Origin: Acetobacteraceae bacterium
GTDB lineage: Bacteria; Pseudomonadota; Alphaproteobacteria; Acetobacterales; Acetobacteraceae
Assembly: GCA_030039695.1 (NCBI GenBank)
Contig: JASHVB010000520.1
Coordinates: 1-37,565 of the forward strand
Reading direction: 5' to 3'
DNA: 37,565 bases
The notes beneath the pieces were generated by a model. It was not told where the DNA came from. It did no database searches and saw only the letters and a list, made by a program, of their open reading frames with translations. The position numbers and the translations under genes are program-made. Below, in pieces: positions 1 through 9,830 of the stretch; within the stretch, counting starts at the first letter, position 1; each line of letters begins with the position of its first letter.

Positions 1-675
1 TCCACACGGGACACCCCCGGATTGGCGAAGGGGGATGAAAATGGTAACAGAATCAGCGAGTTCAAGGCTTGCTGCTAACCGATTCTAAAGACTCAATTTG
101 TTGCCGGACGGACACTGAGCCTTACAGGAACTTATGGCACAGTACCAAGTATTGAACGAGCCTCCGAAAATAACCGCGATTAACCTACAGATGCTCAGAC
201 CGCCGACGCGATCGATTTGGGAACAGCTTACTGCGGTGCCGTAACGAGAGACGAGACGCAGCTTGAAATATGACCCGACCGTGGCAATGACTGTGGAGAG
301 GTGACGGCTTCGTGTGAATGCTGTGCTCGAACAATGCGACTGTGAGCACACGAAGCTGCACGGTATGAATCAGATCACGGTACTGACTGGCCCGTAGCGC
401 TACCGACGATGGCGGGAGGATGAGCAGAAGTAGAAACCATACCGATGATAGTTGGGCCCGGCATCTGGCTCATTCGTTCCCACCATTGGCAAATCGCGGC
501 ACGCGATCAACGGCAGGAATGATTAAGAAAATTCGAGAGATAGGGAGTATCAACAGGTACGTTACGCAGCACTAAAGGGTTGTTCAGAAAAAATACTTGC
601 GTGGCGCAAGATGCTCAGCGCATCCAATAGGTCGGAGTTAAACTGGCACAGGCGCCAGCGTCGGTGAGCACCATG
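1..675. other. Leading stretch with no convincing gene
   Basis: No reading frame here resembles a known family or has a good ribosome site with plausible length. Two small items are visible. A 10-bp inverted repeat (GCTTCGTGTG at 307-316, CACACGAAGC at 347-356) could form a hairpin with a 30-nt loop. An 18-codon frame at 519-575 on the plus strand begins MIKKIREIGS; such openings occur at the N-terminus of some AAA-type ATPases, but it is far too short to support any claim. The stretch lies downstream of the LysR gene, whose stop is at 676-678. Confidence 0.5.
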
Positions 676-1581
676 TCATGTTACGTCGCGGGCACGACGG
701 CGCATGAAGTCGACAAAGGCGCGCACCGGCGTGGGTAGATGGCGTTGGCGAGGATACATCAAGTGCCATCCCGGAAACGGAGGCGAGAACACCTCCAGCA
801 TCGTCACCAACTTGCCCTCGGTGACATAGGGTTGAACCAATTTTTCGTTCCAGTAGGCTATACCAATGCCCTGGAGGGCGGCGCGCAGCGCTGCATCGCG
901 GTGCGATACGATCAGCGGGCCGTTCACCGCAACGGAGAACCATGAACCGTCGCGCATGAACTCCCAGTTATAGAGGCCGGTGTGACCCGGCCAACGCCAA
1001 TTGATGCAGCGATGGTGGAGCAGTTCGTCGGGCGTTTGCGGCAAGCCGTGCTCAGCCACATAGTCTGGAGACGCGACGGCCACCTGACGGACACCGCCCC
1101 CAAGGGGAATGGCAATAAGATCTTGCTCCACCAATTCCCCGAGACGGATGCCAATATCAAAGCCGCCGGCTACAATATCGGTCGGGGCGTCTTCCAACGT
1201 CACATCAAGCACGATCGACGGATGCGCCTGATAGAACGGACCGAGAAACGGCTCCAACACCGTATAGAATGCTGGCCAAGGCAGCTGCACCCGGATCGTA
1301 CCGGCCGGCGAGCTCGGCGTGGAGCGTGCCTCGTCCACCGCAGCTTCGAGTTCTGTGACGGCTGGAACCAGCCGCGCCAGTAACCGTGCCCCTGCCTCCG
1401 TAACCGATACACTGCGCGTCGTACGGTTCAGCAGCTGTACGCCCAGCCGTTGTTCGAGGGTCCGGATGCTCTGGCTGAGCGTGGACGGCGAGATGCGCAA
1501 CGACGATGCTGCCCGGGCGAAACTCCGATGCTCGGCGACGGTCGCGAACGCGGCCAACTCTGTGAATTCGTTTCCTCGCAT
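676..1581 (-). CDS. LysR-family transcriptional regulator
   Basis: This is a cytoplasmic one-component regulator of about 301 residues, the normal size for LysR proteins. The N-terminal winged helix-turn-helix (roughly residues 1-65) is clear, with FATVAEHRSFARAASSL followed by SPSTLSQSIRTLEQRLG and LLNRTTRSVSVTEAG. The remainder reads as the periplasmic-binding-protein-like effector domain. I chose the ATG at 1581 rather than an in-frame upstream ATG at 1650 because it starts right before the helix-turn-helix, gives the family length and has a GGAAG-type ribosome site. The gene is divergent from the aldo/keto reductase at 1770 with about 190 bp between starts. This is the classic arrangement in which a LysR protein controls its neighbour, so the reductase operon is the likely target (inference). 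The effector cannot be predicted. Family call is secure; target and ligand are not. Confidence 0.93.
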   Translation of the reverse strand: MRGNEFTELAAFATVAEHRSFARAASSLRISPSTLSQSIRTLEQRLGVQLLNRTTRSVSVTEAGARLLARLVPAVTELEAAVDEARSTPSSPAGTIRVQLPWPAFYTVLEPFLGPFYQAHPSIVLDVTLEDAPTDIVAGGFDIGIRLGELVEQDLIAIPLGGGVRQVAVASPDYVAEHGLPQTPDELLHHRCINWRWPGHTGLYNWEFMRDGSWFSVAVNGPLIVSHRDAALRAALQGIGIAYWNEKLVQPYVTEGKLVTMLEVFSPPFPGWHLMYPRQRHLPTPVRAFVDFMRRRARDVT

Positions 1582-3046
<1,465 letters not shown>

Positions 3047-3047
3047 G

Positions 3048-3653
3048 ATGGACACAATCCCGACGCTGCATCATGTCACTCTGAAGACCACGCGGCTCAA
3101 AGAGATGATCGAGTGGTACGGGGCCGTTGTTGGGCTAAAGCCCCAGTACGTTGCCCCGGTTGGCGCTTGGCTGACCAACGACGCCGCTAACCATCGCCTC
3201 GCGTTGCTTGCCTTTCCCGGCATCTCCGACGATGCCGACAAGGACAGCCACACAGGCATCCATCACATGGCTTTTGAGTTTTCCTCGCTTGACGAGCTGT
3301 TCAGAAACTTTGCGCGGTTGCGGATGTTGGGGATTACACCCTCGCTCTGCATCGATCATGGCGTTACTATCTCAATGTACTACGCCGATCCCGACCGGAA
3401 CATCGTCGAATTGCAGGTGGACAATTTTCACGACTGGGCAAAATCGTCCGAGTATATGCGGACTGCGCGGGAATTCGCCGCTAACCCTCTCGGCGTGCTT
3501 TTTGACCCCGGTCGTGCTTACGACGCATCTGAGGCGGGCAGAACTCACGAAGAACTACATCGCGCGATGATGGATGGGCACTTAATGCCTGACGAGCCGC
3601 CGTCTCTTATAGGCTTGCCGCCCGGAGCGAGCCTTGAGCCGCCGAAAAGCTAG
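3048..3653 (+). CDS. VOC-superfamily protein, extradiol dioxygenase-like
   Basis: A vicinal-oxygen-chelate (glyoxalase/bleomycin/extradiol dioxygenase) protein of 201 residues. The paired beta-alpha-beta-beta-beta modules supply the usual metal ligands: His8/His9 in TLHHVTLKT, His72/His73 in GIHHMAFEF, and Glu121 in RNIVELQVD after YYADPDRN. The sequence resembles catechol 2,3-dioxygenase or biphenyl-diol dioxygenase-type small proteins, which cleave aromatic diols with Fe(II). Glyoxalase or epimerase activity is not excluded. The start is secure: a perfect AGGAGG lies 5 bp upstream of the ATG. It is the last gene of the reductase/hydrolase-remnant operon. An aromatic ring-fission enzyme beside a carbonyl reductase and a former hydrolase hints at a degraded aromatic catabolic operon (inference). 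The C-terminal 70 residues lie beyond the core fold. Confidence 0.9.
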   Translation: MDTIPTLHHVTLKTTRLKEMIEWYGAVVGLKPQYVAPVGAWLTNDAANHRLALLAFPGISDDADKDSHTGIHHMAFEFSSLDELFRNFARLRMLGITPSLCIDHGVTISMYYADPDRNIVELQVDNFHDWAKSSEYMRTAREFAANPLGVLFDPGRAYDASEAGRTHEELHRAMMDGHLMPDEPPSLIGLPPGASLEPPKS

Positions 3654-4285
3654 CGGCTGAAACTCGGCTCTCGCTGAGCACCCTGGCCGATCTCTCGAAA
3701 ACTGTGGGTTTGCGGCCTGAGTGCGCTGTTTCTGCGCTGGGAGACGGCCATGACCCGAATGATTCTCACCTCCATATCGGCTCCTTCCTCGGCCGTAAGG
3801 CGAATGACCGGTATCTGAGGTGCTACGTTCAGAAGCAAACCGACAGAAAACCACCCCTTCCACCAAGTGGCTCTTCCCGACCCAATGCGGCCGTGGATCG
3901 GGCTGCCAGGCTATCCAGGAACCGGACGTTCAGCACAATGGGGCGCCGATAGCTATGCGCCCATCTGCGCAACGCGGCGTAAGCACCGGAGCAATGCACA
4001 GACTGAAGGCAGATCAACCCACTGAAAACACGGAAACGTGCGATGTTCGGATGAGCCAACACCGAACTGCTCAGGGCCAGATTGTTGCCAGTTGGTGAAA
4101 TCGCCAATGACCAGGTTTGCATGTGACCCTGCCCACGACACCGCGACGCTGGATCCAGCGCTCTGACCCGCAGCAGCCTCATGGCGGCAACGGCGGGTTG
4201 TGCCGCCCATCGGGCCCATGTCCCGCGCCGGCACAACTTTGTCGATACTCCGCATCGAGCAATGTACGAAAGTGAGACGATTCGT
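3654..4285. other. Gene-poor gap between VOC gene and phosphoglucomutase
   Basis: About 630 bp without a gene I can support. Several overlapping frames exist on both strands (for example 3829-4293 minus), but they have no family motifs, no good ribosome sites and Arg/Ser/Cys-rich compositions typical of shadow frames in GC-rich DNA. The flanking genes converge here, so a bidirectional terminator would be expected. I found no clear hairpin followed by a T-run. Confidence 0.5.
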
Positions 4286-5920
4286 TCAGGCATCGAGCAC
4301 GATCTGCTGAGCGTCAGCTACCAGTGCTTCCAGATGCCGCTGGTCTTTGAAGCTCTCGGCGTAGATCTTGTAGATGGGCTCAGTTCCCGAGGGACGCGCT
4401 GCAAACCAACCATTACGTGTGACGACCTTCAAACCGTCTATGGGCGCGCCGTTCCCGGGCGCTCGCGTGAGTTTTTGGGTGATCCGTTCGCCTGCAAGAT
4501 CCGATGCACTAACCGCCTCGGGCGCCAACCGCGCCAGCCGCGCCTTCTGCTCTGGCGTTGCCGGCGCATCGATACGAGTGTAGTAAGCCGTGCCGAATTC
4601 CTGGGTCAGCGCGTTGTAGTGCTCGCCTGGCTCCTTGCCGGTGCGGGCGGTAATCTCGGCCGCCAGGAGGTTCATGATCAGCCCATCTTTGTCCGTTGAC
4701 CATACTCTGCCGTCGCGCCGTAGGAAGCTGGCGCCGGCACTCTCCTCGCCGCCGAAGCTATATGAGCCGTCAAACAAGCCGGGCGCAAACCACTTGAAAC
4801 CGACCGGCACTTCCGAAAGCCGGCGACCCAACTTATTAACAACACGGTCGATCATGCTGCTGCTGACCAGAGTCTTGCCCACGGCGGCCGTTGCCGGCCA
4901 GTCGGGGCGGTGCGTTAGCAGGTACTGGACCGATACCGACAGGTAATGGTTGGGGTTCAGTAGTCCCGCGGTTGGCGTGACGATACCGTGCCGATCTGCG
5001 TCGGGGTCATTGGCGAAGGCAACTCGGTAACGATCCTTAAGGCCGACGAGCCCGGCCATCGCATAAGGGCTGGAGCAGTCCATGCGGATCACGCCATCAT
5101 GGTCGACCGTCATGAACGAAAACGTCGGGTCAATTTTTGCATTAACAACAGTGATGTCCGTGCCATAGATGCTATTGATCGGTTCCCAATAATGCACGCC
5201 AGCACCACCTAGTGGGTCCACAGCAAGCGCAAGTTGGGCATCGCGAATGGCATCCATATCAATGACATTGCGCAAGTCCCTAACATAAGGAAGCACGAGG
5301 TCTTGCTGGTACGTCGTTTCCGCACGGACGGCAGCGTTCAACGGTACTCGCTTCACGGCTTTATTGCCGGCCTTCAGGAGTTCGTTGGCCCGACGTTCAA
5401 TCCATTGGGTTACATGAGTGTCGGCAGGCCCGCCGTTGGTTGGATTGTACTTGATCCCACCATCTTCTGGCGGATTGTGCGAAGGTGTAACGACGATGCC
5501 GTCGGCAAGGCGATCGCTACGCGAGTGATTATGGACCAGGATCGCGTGCGAGACGACAGGGGTCGGTGTGAATCCATCGTCTCGTTGAATGATGGTCGGC
5601 ACCTGGTTCGCGGCGAGGACTTCGAGTGCAGTAGACTGGGCCGGTCCGGAGAGAGCGTGAGTATCCTTGCCCAGGTACAGGGGGCCAGTGGTTCCTTGCG
5701 CGCGCCGATAATCGCAGATGGCCTGGGTGATCGCCAGTATGTGCGCTTCGGTGAACGAGGCGTGGAACGGCGTACCCCGGTGCCCGCTGGTGCCAAAGCT
5801 GACCCGTTGGGCGGGGTCGTCCGGATCGGGCTGGCATTCGACATACTGGCGTTCCAGACGAGCCAGATCCACCAGCAATTCCTTCGGCGCAGGTTGACCT
5901 GCGAGTGGCGAGATCGTCAT
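4286..5920 (-). CDS. pgm: Phosphoglucomutase (alpha-D-glucose type)
   Basis: Interconverts glucose-1-phosphate and glucose-6-phosphate, feeding glycogen, UDP-glucose and surface polysaccharide synthesis in the cytoplasm. The 544-residue product matches the bacterial alpha-D-glucose phosphate-specific family in length. All four signature sites are present: [11 protein letters not shown] near residues 40-50; the phosphoserine loop TPSHNP with Ser147; the Mg-binding loop DPDADRHG with Asp305/307/309; the sugar-binding GEESAG at 391-396; and the phosphate-binding RPSGTEP at 509-515. The start [11 protein letters not shown] is the first good ATG. The gene stands alone on the minus strand with no evident operon partner. 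Its neighbour on the upstream side is a decayed transposon zone. No defect was seen in the coding sequence. Confidence 0.97.
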   Translation of the reverse strand: MTISPLAGQPAPKELLVDLARLERQYVECQPDPDDPAQRVSFGTSGHRGTPFHASFTEAHILAITQAICDYRRAQGTTGPLYLGKDTHALSGPAQSTALEVLAANQVPTIIQRDDGFTPTPVVSHAILVHNHSRSDRLADGIVVTPSHNPPEDGGIKYNPTNGGPADTHVTQWIERRANELLKAGNKAVKRVPLNAAVRAETTYQQDLVLPYVRDLRNVIDMDAIRDAQLALAVDPLGGAGVHYWEPINSIYGTDITVVNAKIDPTFSFMTVDHDGVIRMDCSSPYAMAGLVGLKDRYRVAFANDPDADRHGIVTPTAGLLNPNHYLSVSVQYLLTHRPDWPATAAVGKTLVSSSMIDRVVNKLGRRLSEVPVGFKWFAPGLFDGSYSFGGEESAGASFLRRDGRVWSTDKDGLIMNLLAAEITARTGKEPGEHYNALTQEFGTAYYTRIDAPATPEQKARLARLAPEAVSASDLAGERITQKLTRAPGNGAPIDGLKVVTRNGWFAARPSGTEPIYKIYAESFKDQRHLEALVADAQQIVLDA

Positions 5921-6126
5921 ACGTGTGTGGCCCTCATGGCGTTGGGCAACCTCATGCGTTCCAGACTTCCGCCGCGCACTAGGCGAACGTCCGGTCGCTG
6001 GAGAACTTTCCGGAGCCGATCATGCTCAAGATGGGCTTGCGGACCCACCCACCATAATCCATCTAAAGTTCGCACAACCTCCACTCGGCGTCCAGGTAGA
6101 ATCTGAGATCGGCAAGGCGGATGTGG
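5921..6126. other. Upstream flank of pgm, no gene recognised
   Basis: This short stretch separates the phosphoglucomutase start from the transposase remnant. It should carry the pgm promoter, but I cannot mark convincing -35/-10 boxes. The plus-strand frame that crosses it is the shadow of pgm. Confidence 0.35.
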
Positions 6127-6357
6127 CGATCCCCACGCGCTAGATTGTGTGTTGGTTTTGTTGCAGCATAGCGCAATCTGCTTGATGCGTTGGTGCTTGC
6201 CCATGGTCTGCTCGATCCGTGCCTGCAGCCCGTAGAGTGCTTTCGGGAAGAAGTGGCCCTACGCCTTCGAGTTCCGCCTGCGCGAGATGTTCAGCGTGCT
6301 GCCGCGAGCATGCGCCGCTCTCAGCAAAACGATATTGCCGCGATCACGACGAACTTC
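6127..6357 (-). pseudogene. IS5-family transposase remnant (C-terminal DDE region)
   Basis: Translating the minus strand from about 6350 down to 6127 gives fragments that line up with the C-terminal part of IS5-type DDE transposases. DRGNIVLLRAAHARG corresponds to the ADRGYDSD..LR region. NISRRRNSK corresponds to the NIPPKRNRK stretch. HFFPKALYGLQARIEQTMGK and HQRIKQIALCCNKT correspond to the catalytic-Glu helix (R-x-R-I-E-Q) and the KLKRFKRIALRCEKT block. The fragment carries an in-frame TAG at 6259-6261, and recognisable similarity ends just after the last motif. No terminal inverted repeats or target duplications were visible. This is an old insertion-sequence scar, not a mobile element. 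The IS5 assignment is from memory of conserved blocks and would be settled by a translated search. Confidence 0.75.
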
Positions 6358-6721
6358 ACAGCCTCCTTGCTCTCGATCTCGCGTGTGCCAACCGCGACCC
6401 AGCCGCCGCACGGCCCTGCGGCCACGTTGCCGACAGCTATCTCACACGATATCCTGGCAAGCCCCTCGAACAGGGGGCTCCGCAGCCTGGGAATGTCGCT
6501 TCGCGCGGTCCCGAAACCTCCCGAATCTTAAGCAACGGTTTGGCAAATCGCTTGTCGAAGCCGTAGCGGCGTCGGTGCTTCTGATCAGGGATCCGCGGCG
6601 CGAACCGCGCCGCACCGAAGGGGTTGGATCCAGCTGTTGCCGACGATAAGCTGGGGTCCTGCCTTCCCGAGCGACAGGGCGGCCCACCGCGCGGGCCGAC
6701 GATGAGGGAATGAGAGCGGAG
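6358..6721. other. Decayed sequence, no gene recognised
   Basis: Overlapping plus-strand frames here are rich in Arg, Ser and Pro and lack motifs. The region may contain further unrecognisable insertion-sequence debris, because it abuts the transposase remnant on the side where the N-terminal coding part should lie. Confidence 0.4.
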
Positions 6722-6865
6722 ATGACATCAAAACTCATTGTCCTGTGCGGAGTCTTACTCATGCTTGCAGGTTGCGCGCAGCCCGAGTGGACCTGCAGCG
6801 GCAATGGCGGGGCGGCTCGCAATTCAGGCGCGCTGTGCTCAGGGCTGATCCCACTCACCTGGTAG
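6722..6865 (+). CDS. Small putative lipoprotein (47 residues)
   Basis: A short gene that starts MTSKLIVLCGVLLMLAGCAQ. It has a lysine-bearing n-region, a hydrophobic stretch and a textbook lipobox LAGC with Cys18, so signal peptidase II should leave a mature peptide of about 30 residues anchored by lipid. The mature part is Gly/Ser-rich with two further cysteines (Cys25 and Cys39). A purine-rich AGCGGAG lies directly upstream as a modest ribosome site. Small entericidin-like or orphan lipoproteins of this size are common in proteobacteria; I do not recognise a specific family. It stands alone between remnants. Lipidation is a sequence-based prediction; function is unknown. Confidence 0.65.
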   Translation: MTSKLIVLCGVLLMLAGCAQPEWTCSGNGGAARNSGALCSGLIPLTW

Positions 6866-8339
6866 AGAGCCACCAAAAATAGCAAGGCGGCGGCCGGCGC
6901 TGCGCAAGCAAAGCCCGGCTGTCTGGTGGCCCTTCCTGGTTACTCGCCGCGACAGGTTACGGCGGCATATGTCATGTTGCGTTCCTGACTAAGGTGACTC
7001 GGTAAAATTAGTGCCGTGGCATTGACGTTTAATTCGGAAATTGACGTGTGGAAATCTCATCCGCGAACTAGGTGACGGCCGCGGTGTGACTGGCTACGTA
7101 GTGCGTTTAGACCAAGACTGTGTCGCTCCCTAGGCAGACCATGCATTTGTAGACTCGACCTATTTCTCTCCCGAGGTGTAAGCCGCAGTGGCGTCGCGGT
7201 CAGGACGGAGTCGATCGGAATTGAGTGTGAATATGATACCCTGTTCGGCAATGTATCAGTTGTCTTACCTGCCTAACGGTGCTGATGCACCGAGATAAGG
7301 GACCGAGAGTTGGACACGGCGCTGTCAATGCACTGCATGATTTGCGACCGGGGTCTGCTGCGCCTGTCGGCGCCTTTCACGACACCGTGAGTTCAGCCGC
7401 GATTTATGCGCCAATGCGCCGCGAAGACGGACATGGCGCAGCCAAGTACGGTCAGTATCAGGATGATCTGGGTCAGGGCGGTCGAATTACTGACCGGATC
7501 TGTGACTGTGTCTACCCGGCCCTGCAGGAATTGCATGAAGCTTCCCTGTGCAACCTCCCCAAGTATGGGGCCGTTTCGTGGCCAAGTGCCGAAATTGGCA
7601 CAGGGCACGTGGGACTTATGTTGTAACTGACGCTGACCAGAAGTCCAATGCAGCTGAAGGCTCGCGCCAACTAAGGTGCGGCGAGAGACGAACTGAACTC
7701 ACCCGGCGCGATGGTGATCGCGCTGGCGTAGCGGACCCGTCGGTCTGCGATGGTGCCGACGGCGCTGCCTGAATTGGCAGCGCAGCCAATTTGGCCACGG
7801 TGGGCCCTCTGCGTCGAGGAGACCGGGCAAAAGCACGTTCACCGACAGCCTACTTACTTCCTCCAAAGTGTGGAGCCGATCCAGGTCACCTGCGGGGGCC
7901 AGAAGCTCCGCCCCCGATCGGTCATGCTCAGTTCGGCTTTGCATATAGTCCGACCGCCAAGCCCGATGAGGAAACACGCGACCCATCGCCCTTATCGATG
8001 GCTTCGATCGAGAATATCTGTTGGTGAAAAGCGGGGTGGCATCCGATTTGGCGCATCGATAGCAATGAGCCGTGTGATGATCGCCCCAAAACTAAGCGAA
8101 CCTATTTCCAACACCATTCCTCACTTCGCGGCAACGATCGCTGAGCCCGCGCAGGTGCGTTCGGACCGATGGATATGGCCAGTACAAATGATGTCGGCCG
8201 TTCACAGCGCTCTGTACGCTTCTCATCTTTGGCAACGACGTTCTCCGCGCGTCCTATCTATCGAGAGCTATGGACAAGGGACGTCGACGCGCAGGCCGGA
8301 ACGCGCCGATCCATGGCATGAAACCAAGACCAGGCGCAG
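6866..8339. other. Long gene-poor stretch (about 1.5 kb)
   Basis: No frame shows a recognised domain, apart from one small possible membrane peptide annotated separately at 7393-7536 on the minus strand. Around 7021-7050 the sequence ATTGACGT occurs twice within about 25 bp, but no promoter could be completed from it. A minus-strand frame at 7699-7986 contains a protein-like stretch (AELLAPAGDLDRLHTLEEV) without identifiable family. It could be another remnant. Confidence 0.45.
7393..7536 (-). CDS. Possible small single-pass membrane protein
   Basis: A 47-codon frame starting MQFLQGRVDT. A strongly hydrophobic segment (TALTQIILILTVLGCAMSVF, about residues 19-38) is followed by a basic tail HWRINRG, giving a plausible single transmembrane helix with a positive cytoplasmic end. 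A GGGAAG motif lies a few bases before the ATG, closer than ideal. An in-frame upstream start at 7608 would add 24 residues. No family is recognised and the surrounding 1.5 kb is otherwise empty, so this may be chance or the remains of a longer membrane protein. Confidence 0.3.
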   Translation of the reverse strand: MQFLQGRVDTVTDPVSNSTALTQIILILTVLGCAMSVFAAHWRINRG

Positions 8340-8616
8340 GTGAGGGAGCGTTATGCCGAGCATTCCGCAATCCTCGCCGACTCCGTCCTTATCATCGATC
8401 CCTCTGGCGTCATCGTGACCAACGGGCCAGACGCCGCGCAGCTTACGTTTGCCACAGCAGCGCTGCCCGGATGCGGGTCGCGATCAAGACTCGGCTGGAG
8501 TGCCGTAGATCTTCTTTCTCGTGGAATGCGCTGGTCCGCCGCTCACCCGTCAGGAATACGCGATGCATCTGCTCGGCGGCATGAGTAATGCGGATTTGGG
8601 AGAAGAGCTTTGCTGA
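8340..8616 (+). pseudogene. LuxR-type regulator remnant
   Basis: Two frames together resemble the end of a LuxR-family regulator. The first (from 8340) contains AILADSVLIIDPSGVIVTNG, which reads like the PAS-type strand LLIDPDGRIVFAN. After a frame change, the stretch ending at the TGA 8614-8616 reads LTRQEYAMHLLGGMSNADLG. This fits the LuxR helix-turn-helix consensus LTxxE...LL..G.SN..IA, but it stops inside the recognition helix. The frames do not join without a shift, and no complete protein can be built. I conclude this is a decayed regulator gene. The HTH resemblance is seen directly; the PAS assignment is weaker. Confidence 0.5.
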
Positions 8617-8685
8617 AAGTGGCCATTCCGTGACGCGGGGCGCAATCCATATCGCTGGGCATCTCGCTAAGCCAGGACGGATCTA

Positions 8686-9147
8686 ATGTTCAGGCGATCA
8701 CGTCTCCATCGGCTCGCCTGCTGTGCGGCCCTGTTTGTCCTCATGCTGGCGACCTCGGCAGTGTCAGCGGTGCCATCGCCAGGCATGCAGGGCGACTGGT
8801 TGACGGCAAATGGTCATGGCGTGGTGCAGATCGGGCAGTGCGGCGGCGGGCTCTGCGGTCGCATTGTGGGCATCGACCGCGCGGCCGGCGAGCCAATGCC
8901 AACCGACGTACAAGGACGCCCGCAATGCGGGTTGACCATCATCTCCGCCAACCAGGCCGGTCCAACAGACGCCTGGCATGGTGAGATCACCGATCCACGT
9001 GACGGCGCTTCCTACCAGACGCGGCTGTCGGTGGACCGTCGTGGCGATCTTCGACTTCGCGTTTTCATAGGAATTCCCGAGTTAGGGGCTACCCAGATCT
9101 GGCACAGGTTCACCGGCCACCTCGCTGCCGACTGTCGGATCGCGTGA
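8686..9147 (+). CDS. DUF2147-family periplasmic protein
   Basis: A 153-residue exported protein. The N-terminus MFRRSRLHRLACCAALFVLM is a basic-hydrophobic signal peptide, with probable cleavage after AVSA near residue 28. The mature part carries the DUF2147 hallmarks: GDWLTANGHGVVQIGQC near the start, LCGRIVGI, a central P-x-C-G block (RPQCGLTI), and a beta-rich end with LRVFIGIPELGATQIWHRF. Family members are small lipocalin-like beta-barrel proteins of uncertain role. A ribosome site (AGGA) lies about 10 bp before the ATG. Its stop overlaps the GTG of hpnM by 3 bp, which places it as the first gene of the hpnM-hpnN operon. That association suggests a role at the envelope, perhaps lipid related (inference). 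Confidence 0.9.
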   Translation: MFRRSRLHRLACCAALFVLMLATSAVSAVPSPGMQGDWLTANGHGVVQIGQCGGGLCGRIVGIDRAAGEPMPTDVQGRPQCGLTIISANQAGPTDAWHGEITDPRDGASYQTRLSVDRRGDLRLRVFIGIPELGATQIWHRFTGHLAADCRIA

Positions 9148-9830
9148 GCGTTCGCACCAACACGAGAGAACGGACAATGCTTGCACAACATTTCCCGTAT
9201 GTGGGACGTCGCACTGCCCTTGGCCTCGCTATCGCGGCCGTGATTGCAGCCGCGCCGTGGCGGCCAACCCTTGCCGATGCCACCAATACTGCGCCTCAAG
9301 CGCCGATCGAGCGTCTGGACAATGCTTTGTTGGCAACGATGAAGTCCGGCGCCGGCATATCTTTCGACCAACGCTATCGGGCACTCGAACCAGTTCTTGA
9401 GCAGGTGTTCAATCTCAATGCTGTATTGGCAGCCTCGATAGGGCTCTCGTGGGCGGCTATGCCGGATGCACAAAAGGCAGAATTAGCAGAGGTGTTTCGC
9501 CATTATACGGTGTCCAGCTACGTTTCGAACTTCAACGGCTACGATGGACAAAGGTTCGAAGTCCTGCCCAGCGTGCGTCCGGTGGGCAACGGCGAGGTTA
9601 TTGTGCAGACGCAGTTGATCCGCGCGGACGATTCGCCGGTGAAACTTGACTATGTCATGCGGCAGGGACCTGCGGGATGGCAGGTGGTGGATGTGCTGAC
9701 GGACGGCTCGATTAGCCGCGTGGCGGTGCAGCGTTCGGATTTCCAGGCGCTGCTCGCAAGCGGTGGCGCGCCTGCGCTCGCGGCCGGACTGGAGCGGAAA
9801 GCCGTGACCCTTTCCGGCGGTGCGGTGTGA
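9144..9830 (+). CDS. hpnM: HpnM, MlaC/Ttg2-family periplasmic lipid-binding protein
   Basis: Predicted hopanoid-biosynthesis-associated protein of the MlaC (toluene tolerance Ttg2) family, a soluble periplasmic carrier thought to shuttle lipid between membranes. The N-terminus has a twin-arginine-flavoured signal (GRRTALGLAIAAVIAAAPW) with cleavage likely after LADA. The mature domain shows the family pattern: FDQRYRALEPVLEQVFNL, FRHYTVSSYVSNFNGYDGQ and YVMRQGPAGWQVVDVLTDGS. Two starts are possible: a GTG at 9144 overlapping the DUF2147 stop, or an ATG at 9177 directly before the signal peptide. I list the longer, but the ATG fits a normal signal peptide better. Its stop overlaps the start of hpnN (TGATG). 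The HpnM name rests on this pairing with hpnN and on family resemblance. Confidence 0.88.
   Translation: MSVRTNTRERTMLAQHFPYVGRRTALGLAIAAVIAAAPWRPTLADATNTAPQAPIERLDNALLATMKSGAGISFDQRYRALEPVLEQVFNLNAVLAASIGLSWAAMPDAQKAELAEVFRHYTVSSYVSNFNGYDGQRFEVLPSVRPVGNGEVIVQTQLIRADDSPVKLDYVMRQGPAGWQVVDVLTDGSISRVAVQRSDFQALLASGGAPALAAGLERKAVTLSGGAV

Noticed and set aside
85..351. 88-codon minus-strand frame in the leading stretch
   Set aside because: Cys/Ser/Arg-rich composition, GTG start without a ribosome site, and no family character; also overlaps an inverted repeat.
519..575. 18-codon frame starting MIKKIREIGS that recalls AAA-ATPase N-termini
   Set aside because: Too short to distinguish from chance; no further ATPase motif follows in any frame.
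7750..8343. 197-codon plus-strand frame
   Set aside because: Arg/Ser/His-rich with no domain, no ribosome site and no protein-like pattern; probably a chance open frame in GC-rich DNA.
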